Source of the DNA: Amycolatopsis nalaikhensis
GTDB taxonomy: Bacteria; Actinomycetota; Actinomycetes; Mycobacteriales; Pseudonocardiaceae
Reading direction: 5' to 3'
Length of the DNA stretch: 64,000 bases
Assembly (NCBI RefSeq): GCF_030264295.1
Contig: NZ_CP127173.1
Location: forward strand, 1,061,501 to 1,125,500
A program made the position numbers and the translations under genes. How positions within the stretch are numbered: position 1 is the first letter of the stretch; every line of letters starts with the position of its first letter. The notes under the pieces are model-generated. The model did no database searches. It saw nothing but the letters and a program-made list of their open reading frames with translations, and had not been told where the DNA came from. This document shows positions 18,401 through 31,251 of the stretch, in pieces.

Positions 18401-21400
18401 GTGGAACCGCACCGGGTTGCGCGTGTTCTCGAACCAGTAGTCGCCGGTGAGCAGCGCGGTGTCGACCGCATCGCCGCGCGTCGAGGAGAAGAACGGGATG
18501 TCCGTGCCGACCGGGCTGACCGGCCGCAGGGCTTCGGTGATCTCGGCTTCGCACGCCTCGACGCTCGGGTGGTGCGACGCGAAGGAGACGTTGACCCGCC
18601 GGAACCGGACGCCGTCGCGATCGCAGGCCGCGCCGAACTCGTCGAGGGCGGCGTTGTCCCCGGCGACGACGACCTGCGACGGGCCGTTGACGACGGCGAC
18701 GGTCAGCTTCCCGTCCCACGGCTCGACTGCTTCAGCGGCCTGCTCCGGCGTCATGAGCACTGAAGCCATCCCGCCGGTGCCTTCGAGCGCCAGGAGGGCC
18801 TTGGCGCGCAGGGCGACGACCCGCGCGCCGTCTTCCAGGCTGAGCGCGCCCGACGCGGTGGCCGCGGCGATCTCGCCCTGTGAGTGGCCGATGACCCCGG
18901 CCGGGACGACGCCGTAGGAGCGCCACAGCTCGGCCAGCGACACCATCACGGCCCACAACGCGGGTTGCACGACGTCCATCCGCTCGAGCGCGGCTTCGTC
19001 GGCGAGGACGTCGAACAGGGACCAGTCGACGAACGCCGAGAGGGCCGCGTCGCATTCGCGCAGCCGCGCGGCGAACACGGGCTCGTGCTCGGCGAGGTCG
19101 AGTCCCATGTGGACCCACTGGGCGCCCTGGCCGGGGAAGACCATGAGCACCCGGTTCGTGCCGGAGCCGGTGCCGACGACGACGTTCTCGTCCTCGCCCG
19201 CGGCCAGCTCGGCGAGCCCGGCGAGCAGCTCGTCGCGGTCGGCGGCGACGACGGCACCGCGGTGCGCGAACGCCGTGCGCCCGGAGACGAGCGAGAAACC
19301 GAGGTCCGCCAGGACGAGGTCCGGCTCCGCCAGGACGTGCTCGCGCAGTCGGGCGGCCTGGCCCCGCAGGGCTTCCGGAGTACGCCCCGACAGCACGACG
19401 GGCACGGCACCCGGTGTCTTGAATGACTCATTCAGGTCTTCGGAGGTCCTGAATGACTCATTCAAGACCGCCGGGGCCTGCTCGAGGACGACGTGTGCGT
19501 TGGTGCCGCTGATGCCGAACGACGACACCGCGGCCCGGCGGGGGGCGCCCGTTTCCGGCCACGGGCGGGACTCCTGCAGCAGCTCGACGCCGCCGCCGTC
19601 CCACTCGATCTTCGACGACGGTGTCGACGCGTGCAGCGTGCGCGGCAGGACGCCCGCGCGCAGCGACTGCACCACCTTGATCAGCCCGCCGATCCCGGCC
19701 GCGCCCTGGGCGTGGCCGATGTTCGACTTCAGCGAGCCCAGCCACAGCGGCCGGTCCGGCGCGCGGTCCGCGCCGTAGGTCGCCTGCAGGGCTTGGACCT
19801 CGATCGGGTCGCCGAGCGGGGTGCCGGTGCCGTGCGCCTCGACCGCGTCGACGTCCGCTGCGGACAGTCCGGCGTTGGCCAGGGCTTGGCGGATCACCCG
19901 CTGCTGCGATGGGCCGTTGGGCGCGGAGAGCCCGTTGGACGCGCCGTCCTGGTTGACCGCCGAGCCGCGGACGACCGCGAGCACCGGGTGGCCGTGCCGC
20001 CGTGCCTCGGAAAGCCGTTCGAGCACGACGACGCCGACGCCTTCCGCAGCGCCGAACCCGTCGGCGTCCTCGGAGAAGGCCTTGCAGCGGCCGTCCGCCG
20101 CGAGCGCGCGCTGGCGGCTGAAGAACACGAACGCGTCGGGCGTCGGCGTGACGTGCACCCCGGCGGCGAGCGCCAGCGTGCATTCGCCCGAGCGGAGGGC
20201 CTGCGCGGCGAGGTGCAGCGCGACCAGCGACGACGAACACGCCGTGTCGATGCTCATCGACGGGCCTTCGAGACCGAACGTGTACGACACGCGCCCGGAC
20301 ACGACACTGCCCGCCGCGCCCGTGCTCAGGTGGCCTTCGACCTCGTCGGGGATGTCGCCGACGCCGGTGCCGTAGGTGGCGCCCATCACCCCGGCGAACA
20401 CGCCGGTCTGGCTGCCGCGCAACGACCTCGGGTCGATCCCGGCGCCTTCGATGGCCTCCCACGACGTCTCCAGCAGCAGCCGCTGCTGCGGGTCGGTCGC
20501 CAGTGCCTCGCGGGGCGAGATGCCGAAGAACTCGGCGTCGAAGTCGCCCGCGTCGTAGAGGAAGCCGCCGCGGGTCGTGTAGAGCTTGCCGGTGCGGTCG
20601 GGGTCCGGGTCGTAGAGGTCGGCGAGGTCCCAGCCGCGGTCGGCGGGGAACTCGCCGATGGCGTCGGCACCCGCGCTGACCAGGTCCCACAGCCCCTCGG
20701 GCGAGCTGACGCCGCCGGGGAAGCGGCAGGCCATCGAGACGACGGCGATCGGGTCGTCGGCCGCCTGCACCGCCGAAACGGCCGTGACGGCGGCGTCCGC
20801 GCCGAACAGCTCCGCGGCGAGGTGCGCGGCCAGCACCTTCGGGTTCGGGTAGTCGAAGATCAGCGTCGCGGGCAGCCGCAGGCCGGTCGCGGCGGCGAGC
20901 TGGTTGCGCAGCTCGACCGCGGTCAGCGAGTCGAAGCCGAGCTCGCTGAACGCGCTGTGTTCCTCGACGTCGGCGGCCGACTCGTGGCCGAGCACGGCGG
21001 CGACCTGGCCGCGGACCAGCGCCGACAACGCCTCCAACGACGTGAACGCGCCTTCGGCCTTGGGGGCGGCGGCTTGCGCGACGCGACGCGGCCGCGCTCG
21101 CACCAGGCCGCCGAACAGCGGCGGCAGGTCCGGCACTCCGCGCAGGGCGGCACGGTCCAGCTTGATCGGCACCAGCAGGGCCCGGTCGGCGGCGCAGGCG
21201 AGGTCGAACAGCCGCAGGCCCTCGTCGACGGTCAGCTCGGTGACGCCGGAGCGTTCGAGGCGGCCGCGGTCGGCGTCGGTCAGCTCAGTCGTCATGCCCG
21301 AAGCTGTGTGCTCCCACGAGCCCCACGCCAGCGAGTGCGCGGGCAGTCCCGCCGCCCGCCGGTGCTGGGCGAGGGCGTCGAGGAACGTGTTGGCCGCGGC

Positions 21401-24400
21401 GTAGTTGGCCTGGCCGGGACTGCCCAGCACCCCGGACGCCGAGGAGAACAGCACGAACTGCTCGAGGTCGCGGGTCAGCTCGTGCAGGTGGGTGGCCGCG
21501 TCGACCTTCGCGGCCAGGACGCGGTGGAGCTGCTCGGGCGTCAGCGCGTCGACGAGCCCGTCGTCGAGGACACCCGCGGTGTGCACGACGCCGGTGATCT
21601 CGAATCGCCCCAGGACGTCGGCGAGGGCGGCGCGGTCGGTGACGTCGGCGGCGACGATCTCCGCACCCAGTTCGTCACGCAGCTCCCGCGCGCCGGGGGC
21701 GTCGAGGCCGCGCCGGGACAGCAGGACCAGGTGCCGGACGCCGGACGCGGCCAAGTGCCGGGCCACGGCAGAACCCAGGCCGCCGGTCCCGCCGGTGATC
21801 AGGACCCGGCTGTCGGGCGTGAACGCGGGTGCGTCCACAGTGGACAGCTGGGTGGTCGCCAGGCGCGGGGCCAGCAGCCGGTCACCGCGCAGGGCCAGCT
21901 GCGGCTCCCCCGCGGCCAGCGCGGCGAACACCGGGTCCGCCGCGACGGGCCCGTCGGTGTCCAGCAGCGCGAACCGGCCGGGGTGCTCCGACTGCGCCGA
22001 CCGCACCAGGCCCCACACCGGGGCGTGGGCGAGGCCGGGCACGTCCTCGTCGCCGGCGGCGACCGCGCCGCGCGTGACCAGGACCAGCGTCGTGCCTTCG
22101 AGGCGGGCGTCCGCCAGCCAGGACCGCACTAGGGTCAGCGCCTGCTCGGCGGCCGCGTGGGCATCGGCCGCCAGGTCGCCGGATCCGTTGGGGCACACCG
22201 CGGCGAACACGATCTGCGGCGGTTCCTCGGCGGCCGCCACGGCGGAGACGTCGAGGTAGCGCACGGCCGCGGGCAGCCCGATCGGGTCCGCGCCGAGGAC
22301 GCCGATCCGCTCGGGCCGCGGCGCGGCGGCCGGGTCGAGGACGGTCCAGTCGACCTGGAACACCGGTTCCGTACGGGCTTGCGGCCGCTCGGCGGCGCGC
22401 GTCCGCAGCGACTCCGCGGCCAGCACGGGGGCACCGGTGCCGTCGAACGCCGTCACGGCGACGGTCCCTTCGCCGCGCCTCAGGCGGACCCGCAACTCGG
22501 TGGCGCCCGCCGCGTGCAGGCCGACGGCCTGCCAGGCGAACGGCAGCTCCGGCGCACCGCCGTCCTCGGCGAACAGGCCGATGCCGTGCAGGGCGGCGTC
22601 GAGCAGCGCCGGGTGCAGGCCGAACGCCGTGGCTTCCTCGTGGCGGTCCTCGGGCAGGGCGACCTCGGTGAAGATCTCGTCGCCGCGGCGCCACGCGGCC
22701 CGCACGGTGCTGAACGCGGGCCCGTAGTCCAGCCCGGCGGCCGCGAGGTCGGCGTAGAGGTCGCTGACGTCGACCTGGGTGGCGTCCCGCGGCGGCCACT
22801 CCCCCACCACCTCTGGCGACGCGGCAGGCGCGGCCGCGAGCAGGCCGGTGGCGTGGAGCTGCCACGGCTCGTCGTCGTCCGCGCGCTCGTCGCGGGAGTG
22901 CACGGTCAGTTCGCGGCGGCCGTCGGCGTCGGCGGGACCGGCGAAGACCTGCAGCCGCACCGCGCTGTCCGCCGGGATGACCAGCGGTGCGGCGAGGGTC
23001 AGCTCGGCGAGGTGCTCGGCGCCGACGTGGGCGCCGGTGTGCAGGGCGATGTCGACGTAGGCCGTCGCCGGGAGCAGGACGTTGCCGAGCACGACGTGGT
23101 CGGCGAGCCAGGGCGACGTCGCGGTGGACAGCCGTCCGGTGAACAGGAAGCCGTCACCGCCCGCGAGGCCGGTGGCCGCGCCGAGCAGGGGGTGCCCGGC
23201 GGTGCCGAGCCCGGCGGTCGCGACGTTGCCACTGGTGTCGGTCGCGTCCAGCCAGTAGCGCTTGTGCTGGAAGGCATACGTCGGCAGCGCGGCCGTCTCG
23301 CGCGCGGGGAGCCACGCGCTGAGGTCGGGCGTGACCGACGTGCGGGCGTACAGCGTGGCGAGCGCGGCGAGGACACTGCGTTCCTCGGGCTGGCCGGGGT
23401 GCAGCAGGGCCGCGGTCGCGTGGTTTCCGGCGCCGAGCGTATGCCCGACGAGGGTGGTCAGGGTGGTGTCCGGGCCCACCTCGACGAAGCCGGTGACGCC
23501 CTGGGCGGCCAGGGTTTCGACGGCGGGCCCGAACCGGACGGCTTCGCGGATGTGCCGCGTCCAGTAGTCCGGGTCGGTGACCGCGCCGCCGAGCTCACCG
23601 GTGACGTTCGAAACGATCGGGATCCGCGGCTCGTGGAAGGTCAGCCCGGCCGCGTAATCGCGGAACTCGGCGAGGATCGCCTCGGTGTGCGGCGAGTGGA
23701 ACGCGTGGCTGACCCTGAGCGGCTTCGCCTTGCGGCCCTGGGCTTTCCACTCGTCGACGAGCGCGGCGACGGCGTCCGGGTCACCGGAGACGACCAGGGA
23801 GTCCGGGCTGTTGACGGCGGCGATCGAGACGGCGGCCGGGTCCAGCGTCAGCTCGTCCGGGGTCGCGGCGAGGGTGGCCATCGCGCCCGGCGGCAGCGTC
23901 TGCATGAGCTGGGCACGGCGGACGACGAGCCCGGCCGCGTCCGGCAGCGAGAGCACCCCGGCGACGTGCGCGGCGGTCAGCTCGCCGATCGAGTGCCCGA
24001 CCAGGTAGTCCGGGCGGACGCCGAACGACTCCAGCAGCCGGTAGAGGGCGACCTCGACGGCGAACAACGCGGGCTGCGTGTGTTCGGTTTGGTACAGCGC
24101 CTCGGTTTCTTCGCCGAAGACCACGGTCTTGACGGGCACGCGCGTGTGTTCGTCGAGGGCGGCGCAGGTCTCGTCGAACGCCTTCGCGAAGACGTCGAAC
24201 GTCTCGTACAGCTCGCGGCCCATGCCCGGCCGCTGCGAGCCCTGGCCGGAGAACAGGACCGCGAGGGCGCCGTCGGTGCCGGTCCCGGTGATGGCGCTGT
24301 CGACCGCGTCCAGGGCGGCCAGGGGGACTTCGCCGCGCGGGGCGAGGATCACCGCGCGGTGGTCGAGGCGGGCGCGGCCGGTGTACAGCGTCGCCGCGGC

Positions 24401-25918
24401 CGCCTGCGGGTCGACCTCGTGCTCGCGCAGGTGGTCGGCCAGCTGCCGGGCCTGGGCGCGCAGGGCATCGGCGGTTTTGCCGGACAGCACCCACGGCGTG
24501 TGCGGCAACGTCGCTTCGGCGCGCTCGGCGGGTTCGACGGCGGGCGGCTCTTCCACGATGACGTGCGCGTTGGTGCCGCTGATGCCGAAGGACGAGATCC
24601 CGGCCCGGCGCGGCTCCTCGCCGCGCGGCCACTCCCGTGCCTCGGTGAGCAGCTCGACGGACCCGGCCGACCAGTCCACTTTGGACGACGGAGCGTCGAC
24701 GTGCAGCGTCGCGGGCAGCACGCCGTGCCGCAGGGCGAGCGCCATCTTGATGATCCCGCCGACCCCGGCGGCGGCCTGGGTGTGGCCGAGGTTCGACTTG
24801 AGCGAGCCGAGGTACAGCGGCCGGTCGCGGTCCCGGCCGTACGTCGCCAGGATGGCCTGGGCCTCGATCGGGTCGCCGAGCGAGGTGCCGGTCCCGTGCC
24901 CTTCGACGGCGTCGACGTCCGCTGTGGACAGTCCGGCGTTGGCCAGCGCCTGCCGGATCACGCGCTGCTGCGACGGGCCGTTCGGCGCGGTGAGGCCGCT
25001 GCTGGCGCCGTCCTGGTTGACCGCGGTGCCGCGGATGACGGCGACGATCGGGTGGCCGTTGCGCTGGGCGTCGGAAAGCCGTTCCACCAGCAGCATCCCG
25101 GCGCCTTCGGAGAGGCCGGTGCCGTCGGCGGCGTCGGCGAACGCCTTGCAGCGGCCGTCCTTCGCGAGCGCGCGCTGGCGGCTGAACTGGATGAACGGCT
25201 CGGGGATGGCCATCATCGCGACGCCGCCGGCCAGGGCGAGCGAGCATTCGCCGTTGCGCAGCGCCTGGACGGCCAGGTGCAGGGTGACCAGCGAAGACGA
25301 GCACGCGGTGTCCGCGGTCAACGCCGGGCCTTCCAGCCCGAACGTGTAGGAGACGCGCCCGGCCGCGACCGCGCCGGAGTTGCCGTTGCCGAGGAAGTTC
25401 TCGAGTTCTTCGGAAACGCGGCCGAGGCGGGTGTGGTAGTCGTGGTACATCATCCCGGCGAACACGCCGGTCCGGCTGCCGCGCAACGACGCCGGGTCGA
25501 TCCCGGCGCGTTCCATCGCCTCCCACGACGTCTCCAGCAGCAGCCGCTGCTGCGGGTCCATCGCCAGTGCCTCGCGCGGCGAGATGCCGAACAGCGCGGG
25601 GTCGAAATCGGCGACGTCGTCGAGGAACCCGCCGGTGCGGATGTAGCTCGTCGCCGGGCGGGTCATGGTGGGGTCGTGCAGTTCGGCCAGGTCCCAGCCG
25701 CGGTCGGCGGGGAAGTCGCCGACCGCGTCGACGCCGTCGGCGACGATCCGCCACAGCTGCTCGGGCGTGCGCACCCCGCCGGGGAAGCGGCAGGCCATCC
25801 CGACGATCGCGATGGGTTCCCGGCTCGCCTCCTCGACCTCGCGCAGCCGGCGGCGGGTCTCGCGCAGGTCCGCCGTGGCCCGCTTGAGGTATTCGAGGTA
25901 CTTCTCTTCGTTCGCCAC
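15464..25918 (-). CDS. Type I PKS, modules 7 and 8 (PKS6)
   Basis: 3484 aa from GTG 25918; its AGGAG overlaps the PKS5 stop. M7: KS C206, AT S643 (GHSIGE with HAFH, malonyl-CoA), DH H941 (HxxxGxxxx[11 protein letters not shown]), KR from about 1375 (LDD, B-type), ACP S1664. M8: KS from about 1720 with C1894, AT S2346 (GHSQGE), specificity site FASH (2446-2449), a variant of the methylmalonyl YASH, DH H2648 ([10 protein letters not shown]), KR from about 3060 (LDD), ACP S3370. Both modules should leave a trans double bond. The M8 KS-AT linker contains the repeat-encoded peptide [18 protein letters not shown] coiled docking region starts the protein ([16 protein letters not shown]). Confidence 0.95.
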   Translation of the reverse strand: MANEEKYLEYLKRATADLRETRRRLREVEEASREPIAIVGMACRFPGGVRTPEQLWRIVADGVDAVGDFPADRGWDLAELHDPTMTRPATSYIRTGGFLDDVADFDPALFGISPREALAMDPQQRLLLETSWEAMERAGIDPASLRGSRTGVFAGMMYHDYHTRLGRVSEELENFLGNGNSGAVAAGRVSYTFGLEGPALTADTACSSSLVTLHLAVQALRNGECSLALAGGVAMMAIPEPFIQFSRQRALAKDGRCKAFADAADGTGLSEGAGMLLVERLSDAQRNGHPIVAVIRGTAVNQDGASSGLTAPNGPSQQRVIRQALANAGLSTADVDAVEGHGTGTSLGDPIEAQAILATYGRDRDRPLYLGSLKSNLGHTQAAAGVGGIIKMALALRHGVLPATLHVDAPSSKVDWSAGSVELLTEAREWPRGEEPRRAGISSFGISGTNAHVIVEEPPAVEPAERAEATLPHTPWVLSGKTADALRAQARQLADHLREHEVDPQAAAATLYTGRARLDHRAVILAPRGEVPLAALDAVDSAITGTGTDGALAVLFSGQGSQRPGMGRELYETFDVFAKAFDETCAALDEHTRVPVKTVVFGEETEALYQTEHTQPALFAVEVALYRLLESFGVRPDYLVGHSIGELTAAHVAGVLSLPDAAGLVVRRAQLMQTLPPGAMATLAATPDELTLDPAAVSIAAVNSPDSLVVSGDPDAVAALVDEWKAQGRKAKPLRVSHAFHSPHTEAILAEFRDYAAGLTFHEPRIPIVSNVTGELGGAVTDPDYWTRHIREAVRFGPAVETLAAQGVTGFVEVGPDTTLTTLVGHTLGAGNHATAALLHPGQPEERSVLAALATLYARTSVTPDLSAWLPARETAALPTYAFQHKRYWLDATDTSGNVATAGLGTAGHPLLGAATGLAGGDGFLFTGRLSTATSPWLADHVVLGNVLLPATAYVDIALHTGAHVGAEHLAELTLAAPLVIPADSAVRLQVFAGPADADGRRELTVHSRDERADDDEPWQLHATGLLAAAPAASPEVVGEWPPRDATQVDVSDLYADLAAAGLDYGPAFSTVRAAWRRGDEIFTEVALPEDRHEEATAFGLHPALLDAALHGIGLFAEDGGAPELPFAWQAVGLHAAGATELRVRLRRGEGTVAVTAFDGTGAPVLAAESLRTRAAERPQARTEPVFQVDWTVLDPAAAPRPERIGVLGADPIGLPAAVRYLDVSAVAAAEEPPQIVFAAVCPNGSGDLAADAHAAAEQALTLVRSWLADARLEGTTLVLVTRGAVAAGDEDVPGLAHAPVWGLVRSAQSEHPGRFALLDTDGPVAADPVFAALAAGEPQLALRGDRLLAPRLATTQLSTVDAPAFTPDSRVLITGGTGGLGSAVARHLAASGVRHLVLLSRRGLDAPGARELRDELGAEIVAADVTDRAALADVLGRFEITGVVHTAGVLDDGLVDALTPEQLHRVLAAKVDAATHLHELTRDLEQFVLFSSASGVLGSPGQANYAAANTFLDALAQHRRAAGLPAHSLAWGSWEHTASGMTTELTDADRGRLERSGVTELTVDEGLRLFDLACAADRALLVPIKLDRAALRGVPDLPPLFGGLVRARPRRVAQAAAPKAEGAFTSLEALSALVRGQVAAVLGHESAADVEEHSAFSELGFDSLTAVELRNQLAAATGLRLPATLIFDYPNPKVLAAHLAAELFGADAAVTAVSAVQAADDPIAVVSMACRFPGGVSSPEGLWDLVSAGADAIGEFPADRGWDLADLYDPDPDRTGKLYTTRGGFLYDAGDFDAEFFGISPREALATDPQQRLLLETSWEAIEGAGIDPRSLRGSQTGVFAGVMGATYGTGVGDIPDEVEGHLSTGAAGSVVSGRVSYTFGLEGPSMSIDTACSSSLVALHLAAQALRSGECTLALAAGVHVTPTPDAFVFFSRQRALAADGRCKAFSEDADGFGAAEGVGVVVLERLSEARRHGHPVLAVVRGSAVNQDGASNGLSAPNGPSQQRVIRQALANAGLSAADVDAVEAHGTGTPLGDPIEVQALQATYGADRAPDRPLWLGSLKSNIGHAQGAAGIGGLIKVVQSLRAGVLPRTLHASTPSSKIEWDGGGVELLQESRPWPETGAPRRAAVSSFGISGTNAHVVLEQAPAVLNESFRTSEDLNESFKTPGAVPVVLSGRTPEALRGQAARLREHVLAEPDLVLADLGFSLVSGRTAFAHRGAVVAADRDELLAGLAELAAGEDENVVVGTGSGTNRVLMVFPGQGAQWVHMGLDLAEHEPVFAARLRECDAALSAFVDWSLFDVLADEAALERMDVVQPALWAVMVSLAELWRSYGVVPAGVIGHSQGEIAAATASGALSLEDGARVVALRAKALLALEGTGGMASVLMTPEQAAEAVEPWDGKLTVAVVNGPSQVVVAGDNAALDEFGAACDRDGVRFRRVNVSFASHHPSVEACEAEITEALRPVSPVGTDIPFFSSTRGDAVDTALLTGDYWFENTRNPVRFHDTVLAALAQGFTHLVEVSPHPVLGGPLADATAGRPVPVLGTLHRDGGLRRFLTSVAELHAHHGAVDWSSFFSRAGARKVPLPPYAFQRRRYWLTPRPGQGHSAGLNRGGHPILTSATDLPESGTHLFTGQVSLGSHPWLADHAVGGDPLLPGTALLDLALHAGSRTGRPHVAELTLQNPLMLPSRGAVQIQVTVGANGEVDIHSRGAEEDSQGPWIRHATGLLAETAPAGNFTLAAWPPPGAEEVDLDGLYDQLAATGFGYGPTFRGLRAAWRDGEDVYAEVVLPEPVREGTDGFGVHPALLDAVLHAMSLGEFVTPSEDPNLVRLPFSWAGVSLHATGATTLRARLSPAAKNIVAVRLADPAGAPVAEIEALESAEVDVRQLGASAVAANDTLFGLDWTPVALPAATGGGVAVLGTDHHGVATAFPSADEDADVVLAAPQSVSEALELIQGWLAADRDGRLVLITALAVGPDVTDLATAGIWGLTRSTMSEHGDRFALVDLDGTEESLTALPSAIRSTEPELLLRKGSALAPRLTRTPEAVAEPRTFDPDGTVLVTGGTGVLGSLVARHLVASGARHLLLTSRSGASAPGAEELRAELTASGASVTVAACDAADREALSALLDGIPGDHPLTAVIHTAGVLDDAVVTNLTHEQLDRVLRPKTEAAWNLHELTKDADLAEFVLFSSAGGVFGAPGQANYAAANAFLDALAQFRVAQGLPACSLAWGLWSDTSALTGELSDADRARLGAGLSAAEGLALFDTARAHGAALLVPAKLDLAGVRARSAEVPALLRGLIRSTTALRSAAAASAATADALRQRLTPMTGAEREQALRDLVLTEVGRVLGFAAGTAVDAAAPFTELGFDSLTAVDLRNRLGAATGIRLPATLVFDYPTATALAEYLDGELAPAEPAAPPVLAELDRLEASLADVGDDVRQQVRDRLTALLGAWDGDRGDDVADRLSTATDDEMFEFIGKELGIS
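19416..19468 (-). repeat. 53-bp palindromic element inside PKS6 (M8 KS-AT linker)
   Basis: Two 21-bp arms (20 of 21 bases complementary) flank an 11-base centre, each arm containing TTGAATGACTCATTCA. It is translated in frame as [17 protein letters not shown] directly after EQAPAV. A nearly identical copy lies in the M2 linker (52607-52659) and a diverged intergenic one at 5235-5287. Confidence 0.88.
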
Positions 25919-25928
25919 AGCGGGGCTC

Positions 25929-28900
25929 CTAGCTGTCCAGCTCGGTGTCGAGCAGGTCGAAAAGTTCTTCCGCGGTCGCCGACTCCAGTTCGTCCGGCGT
26001 GCTGCCGGAGAACCGGGCGGCGAGGGCCCGCAGCCGGGCGGCGGCGCGCTGGGCCTCTTCGGCGTCGACGGCCTTGAGGAGGCCTTCGACGCCGTCCAGC
26101 GCGGCGCGCAGCGCGCCCCCGGCTTCGGCCTCGGCGCTGGGCAGCGCGGTGTCGAGGAACTTCGCCAGCGCGGCCGGGTTCGGGTAGTCGAAGATCAGCG
26201 TCGCGGGCAGCCGCAGGCCGGTGGCCGCGTCGAGCTGGTTGCGCAGCTCCACCGCGGTGAGGGAGTCGAAGCCGAGGTCGAGGAAGCCGCGTTCGGCACC
26301 GACGTCGGCCGGGCCGCTGTGCCCGAGCGCGAGCGCGGCCTGCGTCCGGACGAGGTCCAGCAGCGCCTTCGCCCGCTCGTCCCCGGCCAACCCGGCCAGC
26401 CGCCCGAGGACCGAGGCGGCACTTTCACGTGAAAGTGCCGGGTCCTTGCGGGGGGTGCGGATCAGGCCGCGCAGCAACGGCGGGACGCCGTCGCCCGCCT
26501 TCGCGCGCAGAGTCGGCAAGTCCAGGTGCATCGGGACCAGCAGCGGGCGTTCGCTGCTCAGAGCCGTGTCCAGGAGCGACAGGCCGTCCTCTATGGACAG
26601 TGGGAGGACGCCGTTGCGGTTGATCCGGCCGCGGTCGGCGTCGCCGAGGGTGCTCGTCATGCCGCCGCCCGTGTGCTCCCACGAACCCCAGGCCAGCGAA
26701 ATCGCGGGTTGGCCCTGGGCTCGGCGGTGCTGGGCCAGTGCGTCGACGTACGCGTTGGCGGCCGCGTAATTGGCCTGGCCCGGGCTGCCCAGGACACCCG
26801 AAGCCGAGGAGAACAGCACGAACGCGCCGACGTCTCCGGCCAGGTCGTGCAGGTTGCGGACCGCGTCGACCTTGGCCGACAGGACCTGGTGCAGCGACTC
26901 GGGCGTCAGGCTGGTCACCAGGCCGTCGTCCAGGACTCCGGCGGTGTGCACGATCGCGGCGAACTCGTGTGCCGTCATCAGCTTCTCGACGGCGGCGCGG
27001 TCGGCGACGTCGCAGGCGACGATCTCGACCTCGGCCTCGAGAGCCAGCAGCTCTTCGGCCCCCGGCGCGTCCGGGCCGCGGCGCGAGGCCAGGACCAGGT
27101 GCTTCACGCCGTGGTCGACCAGGTGGCGGGCGACGATCGAGCCCAGGCCGCCGGTGCCGCCGGTGATCAGGACCGGGCCATCGGTCGGCCATGAGTCCAC
27201 TTCGGACGCTTCCGCCTTCGCCAGCCGCGGCGCCAGTGTCCGCGACCCGCGCACGGCGAGCTGCGGTTCGTCCGCGGCGAACGCGGGGGCGGCGCCGTCG
27301 GTGTCGAGGAGGACGAACCGGCCGGGGTGCTCGGACTGCGCCGACCGCACCAGCCCCCACACCGTCGCGTGCGCCAGGTCCGGAACGTCCTCGCCCGCCG
27401 AAGTCGCCACCGCGCCGCTGGTGACGAACACCAGCTGAGCGTCGACGAGCCGGGCGTCGGCCAGCCACGCCTGGACGAGGTGCAGCGCCTGTTCGGCGGC
27501 GGCGTGCGGGTCGTCCGCCGGAAGCGAGGTGAAGACCATGCTCGGCGCGGGCAGCTCGGCCAGCTCGGCGAGCAGGGCGGGCAGGTTGGCGAACGAGCCG
27601 AGGTCCGCGAACGCGCACGCGGGGTCGTCGTCCGAGGTGGCGAGGGCGACGCGGCCGCGCGGGAAGGACGTGCTCTGGACCGGAACCCAGTCGACGGTGA
27701 ACAGCGTGTTCTTGGCGCGGGGCCCGGCGAGGAGTTCGGGCGAAAGCGGCCGCGAGACCAGGGATTCCGCCGAGGCGACCGGGTTGCCCTCGCTGTCGGC
27801 GACCTCGACGCGGAGGCCGCGGGTGCCGGTCGCGCCCAGCCGGACGCGCAGCGTGTCGGCGCCGCCGCGGTGCAGCCGGACGCCGGTCCAGGAGAACGGC
27901 AGGCCCGCGTCGGCGGCTTCGGCGAGCAGCCCGGGGATGCCGACGGCGGGGTGCAGGGCCGCGTCCAGCAGGGCCGGGTGCACGCCGAAGCCGTCGGGCC
28001 GGACGTGCTCGGGCAGCGACACCTCGGCGAAGATCTCGTCGTCCCCGCGCCACACGGCCCGGACCCCACGGAACGCCGGGCCGTAGGTGAGGCCGCTGTC
28101 GGCGATGCGGTCGTAGAGCCCGTCGAGCGAGACCGGCTCGGCTCCCGCGGGCGGCCATTCGGTCAGCGGTTGCGGAGCTTCGCCCGCGTCGGTGCCGAGG
28201 AAGCCGCTCGCGTGCGCGGTCCAGTCGTCCTCGCCGTCCGGGCGGGAGTCGAGGCGGAGGGCGCGACGGCCGTCTTCCCCAGGCGGGCCGACGTACAGCC
28301 GGATCGCCACCGCACCCTGCTCCGGCACCACCAGCGGCGCCGCCAGCGTGAGTTCCGCGAGGCCGTCACCGTCGCCGATGTGCAGGGCCAGGTCGATGTA
28401 CGCGGTCGCGGGCAGGATCACCGTGCCCAGGACGACGTGGTCGGCGAGCCACGGGTGGCTGTGCGGGGACAGCCGTCCGGTGGCGACGAACGCGCCATCG
28501 GGCAGGGTCAGCGTCGCGCCGAGCAGCGGGTGGGTGCCCACGCCCTGGCCGAACGCGACGGCGTCGCCGCCGGTCTCGCCCGGGGTGAGCCAGAAGTGCT
28601 TGTGCTGGAACGGGTACGTCGGCAGGTCGACGAGCCGGGCGCCGGGGAAGTCCCAGGCGACGGGCGTCCCGGTGACGTGCAGCCGGGCGAGCGCGTTCCG
28701 CACGGCCCGCGGCTCGTCGAGGTTCTTGCGCAGCAGCGGGATCGCGCCCTCGACCAACGCGGACAGGGCGCCGTCCGGGCCGAGTTCGACGAACGTGCGG
28801 ACCCCGGCTTCGCGCAGGCTGGCGACGCCGTCGGCGAACCGGACGGCCTCGCGCACGTGCCGCACCCAGTACTCCGGCTCGGTGAGGTCGGCCTCGCCGC

Positions 28901-31229
28901 CGGTGAGCGTCGAGACGACCGGGATCGCGGGCTCGGCGAAGGTGAGCCCCTCGACGACCGCGCGGAACTCGTCGAGCATCGGCGCCATCAGCGGCGAGTG
29001 GAAGGCGTGCGACACGGGCAGCCGCTTCGTCTTGCGGTCGGCGAAGTGCGCGGCGATCGCGGTCACCGCGGCCTCGGCGCCGGAGACGACCACGGCCTGC
29101 GGGCCGTTGACCGCGGCGATCGAGACGTCCTCGGTGAGCAGCGGCGTCACCTCGGCCTCGGTGGCCTGCAGCGCGATCATCGCGCCACCCTCGGGCAGGG
29201 CCTGCATCAGGCGGCCGCGGGCGGTGACGAGCCGGGCGGCGTCGGCCAGGGACAGCACCCCGGCGACGTGGGCCGCGGCGATCTCGCCGATCGAGTGCCC
29301 GGCGACGAAGTCCGGCTCGATCCCGGCCGACGCGGCCAGCCGGAACAGCGCGACCTCGATGGCGAAGAGCGCGGGCTGGGTGTTGCCGGTCCGGTTGAGG
29401 GCGTCGGCGTCGTCGCCCCAGATCACGTCGCGCAAGCCGGGGTCCAGCTCGGCGAGCACGGCGTCGAACGCCGCGGCGAACACCTCGGACGTCCCGTACA
29501 GCTCGCGGCCCATGCCGAGCCGCTGCGCGCCCTGCCCGGAGAAGAGGAAGGCGACCTTGCCGTCCACAATGGACCCGGTGACGACGTCGGCGTCCGGTTC
29601 TCCGGCGGCGAGCGCGGCCAGCGCGCGTTCGGGATCCCCGACCACGACGGCCCGGTGCTCGTGCCCCGCCCGGCTGCGGGCGAGGGAGAACCCGACGTCG
29701 ACGAGCCGCGCCCCGCTGCGCACGACATCAAGCACCCGGGCAGCCTGCGCCCGCAGGGCTTCCGGAGTCCGCCCGGACAACGGCAGCGGCACCGGCCCCG
29801 CCCCCGCTCGTGAGTGGATAACAGTGTTAGAACACTGTTTTTCACTCACGACGGCCGGGGCCTGCTCGAGGATCACGTGGGCGTTGGTGCCGCTGATGCC
29901 GAACGACGACACCGCCGCGCGACGCGGGCGGTCCGACTCCGGCCAAGGGCGGGCTTCGGTCAGGAGGGAGACCGCGCCGGACGTCCAGTCGACGTGCGGG
30001 GTCGGTTCGTCGGCGTGCAACGTCGGCGGCAGCAGGTCGTGGCGCAGGGCCAGGACCATCTTGATCACCCCGGCGACGCCGGCCGCGGCCTGCGTGTGGC
30101 CGACGTTCGACTTCACCGAGCCCAGGTACAGCGGCTCGGTGCGGCCGCGGCCGTAGGTGGCCAGCAGGGCGTCGGCCTCGATCGGGTCGCCCAGCGACGT
30201 GCCGGTGCCGTGCGCCTCGACGACGTCGACGTCCGAAGTGGACAGTCCGGCCGCGGTCAGGGCCTGCCGGATCACGCGCTGCTGGGACGGGCCGTTGGGC
30301 GCGGTGATGCCGTTGGACGCGCCGTCGGAGTTCACCGCGGAGCCGCGGACGACGGCGAGCACCGGGTGCCCGAGCCGCTGCGCGTCGGACAGGCGTTCCA
30401 CCAGCAGCATCCCGGCGCCCTCGGCGATGCCGAAGCCGTCGGCGGCCGCGGAGAACGGCTTGCAGCGGCCGTCGCGGGACAGCCCGCCCTGCTTGCTGAA
30501 CTCGGCGAACAGGTCGGTGGTGCAGACGACGGTCGCGCCGCCGGCCAGCGCCAGCGAGCACTCGCCGCTCCGCAGGGCCTGGGCGGCAAGGTGCAGCGTG
30601 ACCAGCGAAGACGAGCACGCCGTGTCGACCGTGACGGACGGGCCTTCGAGGCCGAGCGTGTAGGAGATCCGGCCGGAGACGACGCTGGCGGCCGACCCGG
30701 TGGACAGGTAGCCCTCGCCCTCGGGGGCCTGCAGCAGCAGGTTGCCGTAGTCCTGGCCGTTGGTGCCCGCGAACACGCCGACGCGCTCGCCGCGCAGGGA
30801 CGCCGGGTCGATCCCGGCGCGCTCGACGGCCTCCCACGACGTCTCGAGCAGCACGCGCTGCTGCGGGTCCATGGTCAGCGCCTCGCGCGGGGAGACGCCG
30901 AAGAAGTCCGCGTCGAAGTCCCCGGCGGCGTCGAGGAAGGCGCCGCTGCGGACGTAGCTGGTGCCGGGACGGCTCAGCTCCGGGTCGTAGAGCGCGGCCA
31001 GGTCCCAGCCGCGGTCGCCCGGCACCTCGGCGACCGTGTCGACGCCGTTCTCGAGCAGGGCCCAGAACTTCTCCGGGGTGTCCGCGCCGCCGGGGAACCG
31101 GCAGCCCATGCCGACGATCGCGATCGGCTCGGTGGCCCGCCGCTCGGCCTCGGCCAGCCGCGCCTGGGTGTCGTCCAGCTCGGCGACCGCCCGCTTGAGG
31201 TAGCGGCGGAGCTTCTCTTCGTTGTCCAT
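25929..31229 (-). CDS. Type I PKS, module 6 (PKS5)
   Basis: 1766 aa from ATG 31229 (GAGGGA upstream), 22 bases after PKS4. N-terminal docking coil ([16 protein letters not shown]), KS C205, AT S646 in GHSIGE with HAFH near 740, so malonyl-CoA; DH H931 ([20 protein letters not shown]), KR from about 1355 ([18 protein letters not shown]...NYAAAN, B-type), ACP S1656. It adds one unbranched unit and leaves a trans double bond. The KS-AT linker carries [14 protein letters not shown] from the 44-bp palindrome, although the AT is of a different type from the other carriers. A 24-bp palindrome lies between KR and ACP. Confidence 0.95.
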   Translation of the reverse strand: MDNEEKLRRYLKRAVAELDDTQARLAEAERRATEPIAIVGMGCRFPGGADTPEKFWALLENGVDTVAEVPGDRGWDLAALYDPELSRPGTSYVRSGAFLDAAGDFDADFFGVSPREALTMDPQQRVLLETSWEAVERAGIDPASLRGERVGVFAGTNGQDYGNLLLQAPEGEGYLSTGSAASVVSGRISYTLGLEGPSVTVDTACSSSLVTLHLAAQALRSGECSLALAGGATVVCTTDLFAEFSKQGGLSRDGRCKPFSAAADGFGIAEGAGMLLVERLSDAQRLGHPVLAVVRGSAVNSDGASNGITAPNGPSQQRVIRQALTAAGLSTSDVDVVEAHGTGTSLGDPIEADALLATYGRGRTEPLYLGSVKSNVGHTQAAAGVAGVIKMVLALRHDLLPPTLHADEPTPHVDWTSGAVSLLTEARPWPESDRPRRAAVSSFGISGTNAHVILEQAPAVVSEKQCSNTVIHSRAGAGPVPLPLSGRTPEALRAQAARVLDVVRSGARLVDVGFSLARSRAGHEHRAVVVGDPERALAALAAGEPDADVVTGSIVDGKVAFLFSGQGAQRLGMGRELYGTSEVFAAAFDAVLAELDPGLRDVIWGDDADALNRTGNTQPALFAIEVALFRLAASAGIEPDFVAGHSIGEIAAAHVAGVLSLADAARLVTARGRLMQALPEGGAMIALQATEAEVTPLLTEDVSIAAVNGPQAVVVSGAEAAVTAIAAHFADRKTKRLPVSHAFHSPLMAPMLDEFRAVVEGLTFAEPAIPVVSTLTGGEADLTEPEYWVRHVREAVRFADGVASLREAGVRTFVELGPDGALSALVEGAIPLLRKNLDEPRAVRNALARLHVTGTPVAWDFPGARLVDLPTYPFQHKHFWLTPGETGGDAVAFGQGVGTHPLLGATLTLPDGAFVATGRLSPHSHPWLADHVVLGTVILPATAYIDLALHIGDGDGLAELTLAAPLVVPEQGAVAIRLYVGPPGEDGRRALRLDSRPDGEDDWTAHASGFLGTDAGEAPQPLTEWPPAGAEPVSLDGLYDRIADSGLTYGPAFRGVRAVWRGDDEIFAEVSLPEHVRPDGFGVHPALLDAALHPAVGIPGLLAEAADAGLPFSWTGVRLHRGGADTLRVRLGATGTRGLRVEVADSEGNPVASAESLVSRPLSPELLAGPRAKNTLFTVDWVPVQSTSFPRGRVALATSDDDPACAFADLGSFANLPALLAELAELPAPSMVFTSLPADDPHAAAEQALHLVQAWLADARLVDAQLVFVTSGAVATSAGEDVPDLAHATVWGLVRSAQSEHPGRFVLLDTDGAAPAFAADEPQLAVRGSRTLAPRLAKAEASEVDSWPTDGPVLITGGTGGLGSIVARHLVDHGVKHLVLASRRGPDAPGAEELLALEAEVEIVACDVADRAAVEKLMTAHEFAAIVHTAGVLDDGLVTSLTPESLHQVLSAKVDAVRNLHDLAGDVGAFVLFSSASGVLGSPGQANYAAANAYVDALAQHRRAQGQPAISLAWGSWEHTGGGMTSTLGDADRGRINRNGVLPLSIEDGLSLLDTALSSERPLLVPMHLDLPTLRAKAGDGVPPLLRGLIRTPRKDPALSRESAASVLGRLAGLAGDERAKALLDLVRTQAALALGHSGPADVGAERGFLDLGFDSLTAVELRNQLDAATGLRLPATLIFDYPNPAALAKFLDTALPSAEAEAGGALRAALDGVEGLLKAVDAEEAQRAAARLRALAARFSGSTPDELESATAEELFDLLDTELDS
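26417..26440 (-). repeat. 24-bp perfect palindrome in the PKS5 KR-ACP linker
   Basis: The sequence is perfectly self-complementary over 24 bases around a CACGTG centre (core ACTTTCACGTGAAAGT). It is read in frame as part of [12 protein letters not shown], between KR and ACP. No other copy is seen in the window. It is a third palindrome type located in an inter-domain linker. Confidence 0.85.
29808..29851 (-). repeat. 44-bp palindromic element, copy in PKS5 (M6)
   Basis: Outer arms TCGTGAGTG/CACTCACGA and inner arms AACAGTGTT/AACACTGTT, with a 3-base internal loop on each side and a 2-base centre. On the coding strand it reads in frame as [14 protein letters not shown] after EQAPAV in the KS-AT linker. 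It is identical to the copies at 35248, 40088 and 46178. Confidence 0.93.
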
Positions 31230-31251
31230 GCGTAGTCCCTCTTCGAAGACG

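Noticed and set aside
29808..29851. 44-bp palindrome as a simple transcription operator
   Set aside because: All four copies lie deep in coding sequence at the same linker codon, far from any promoter, so an insertion or recombination element is more likely.
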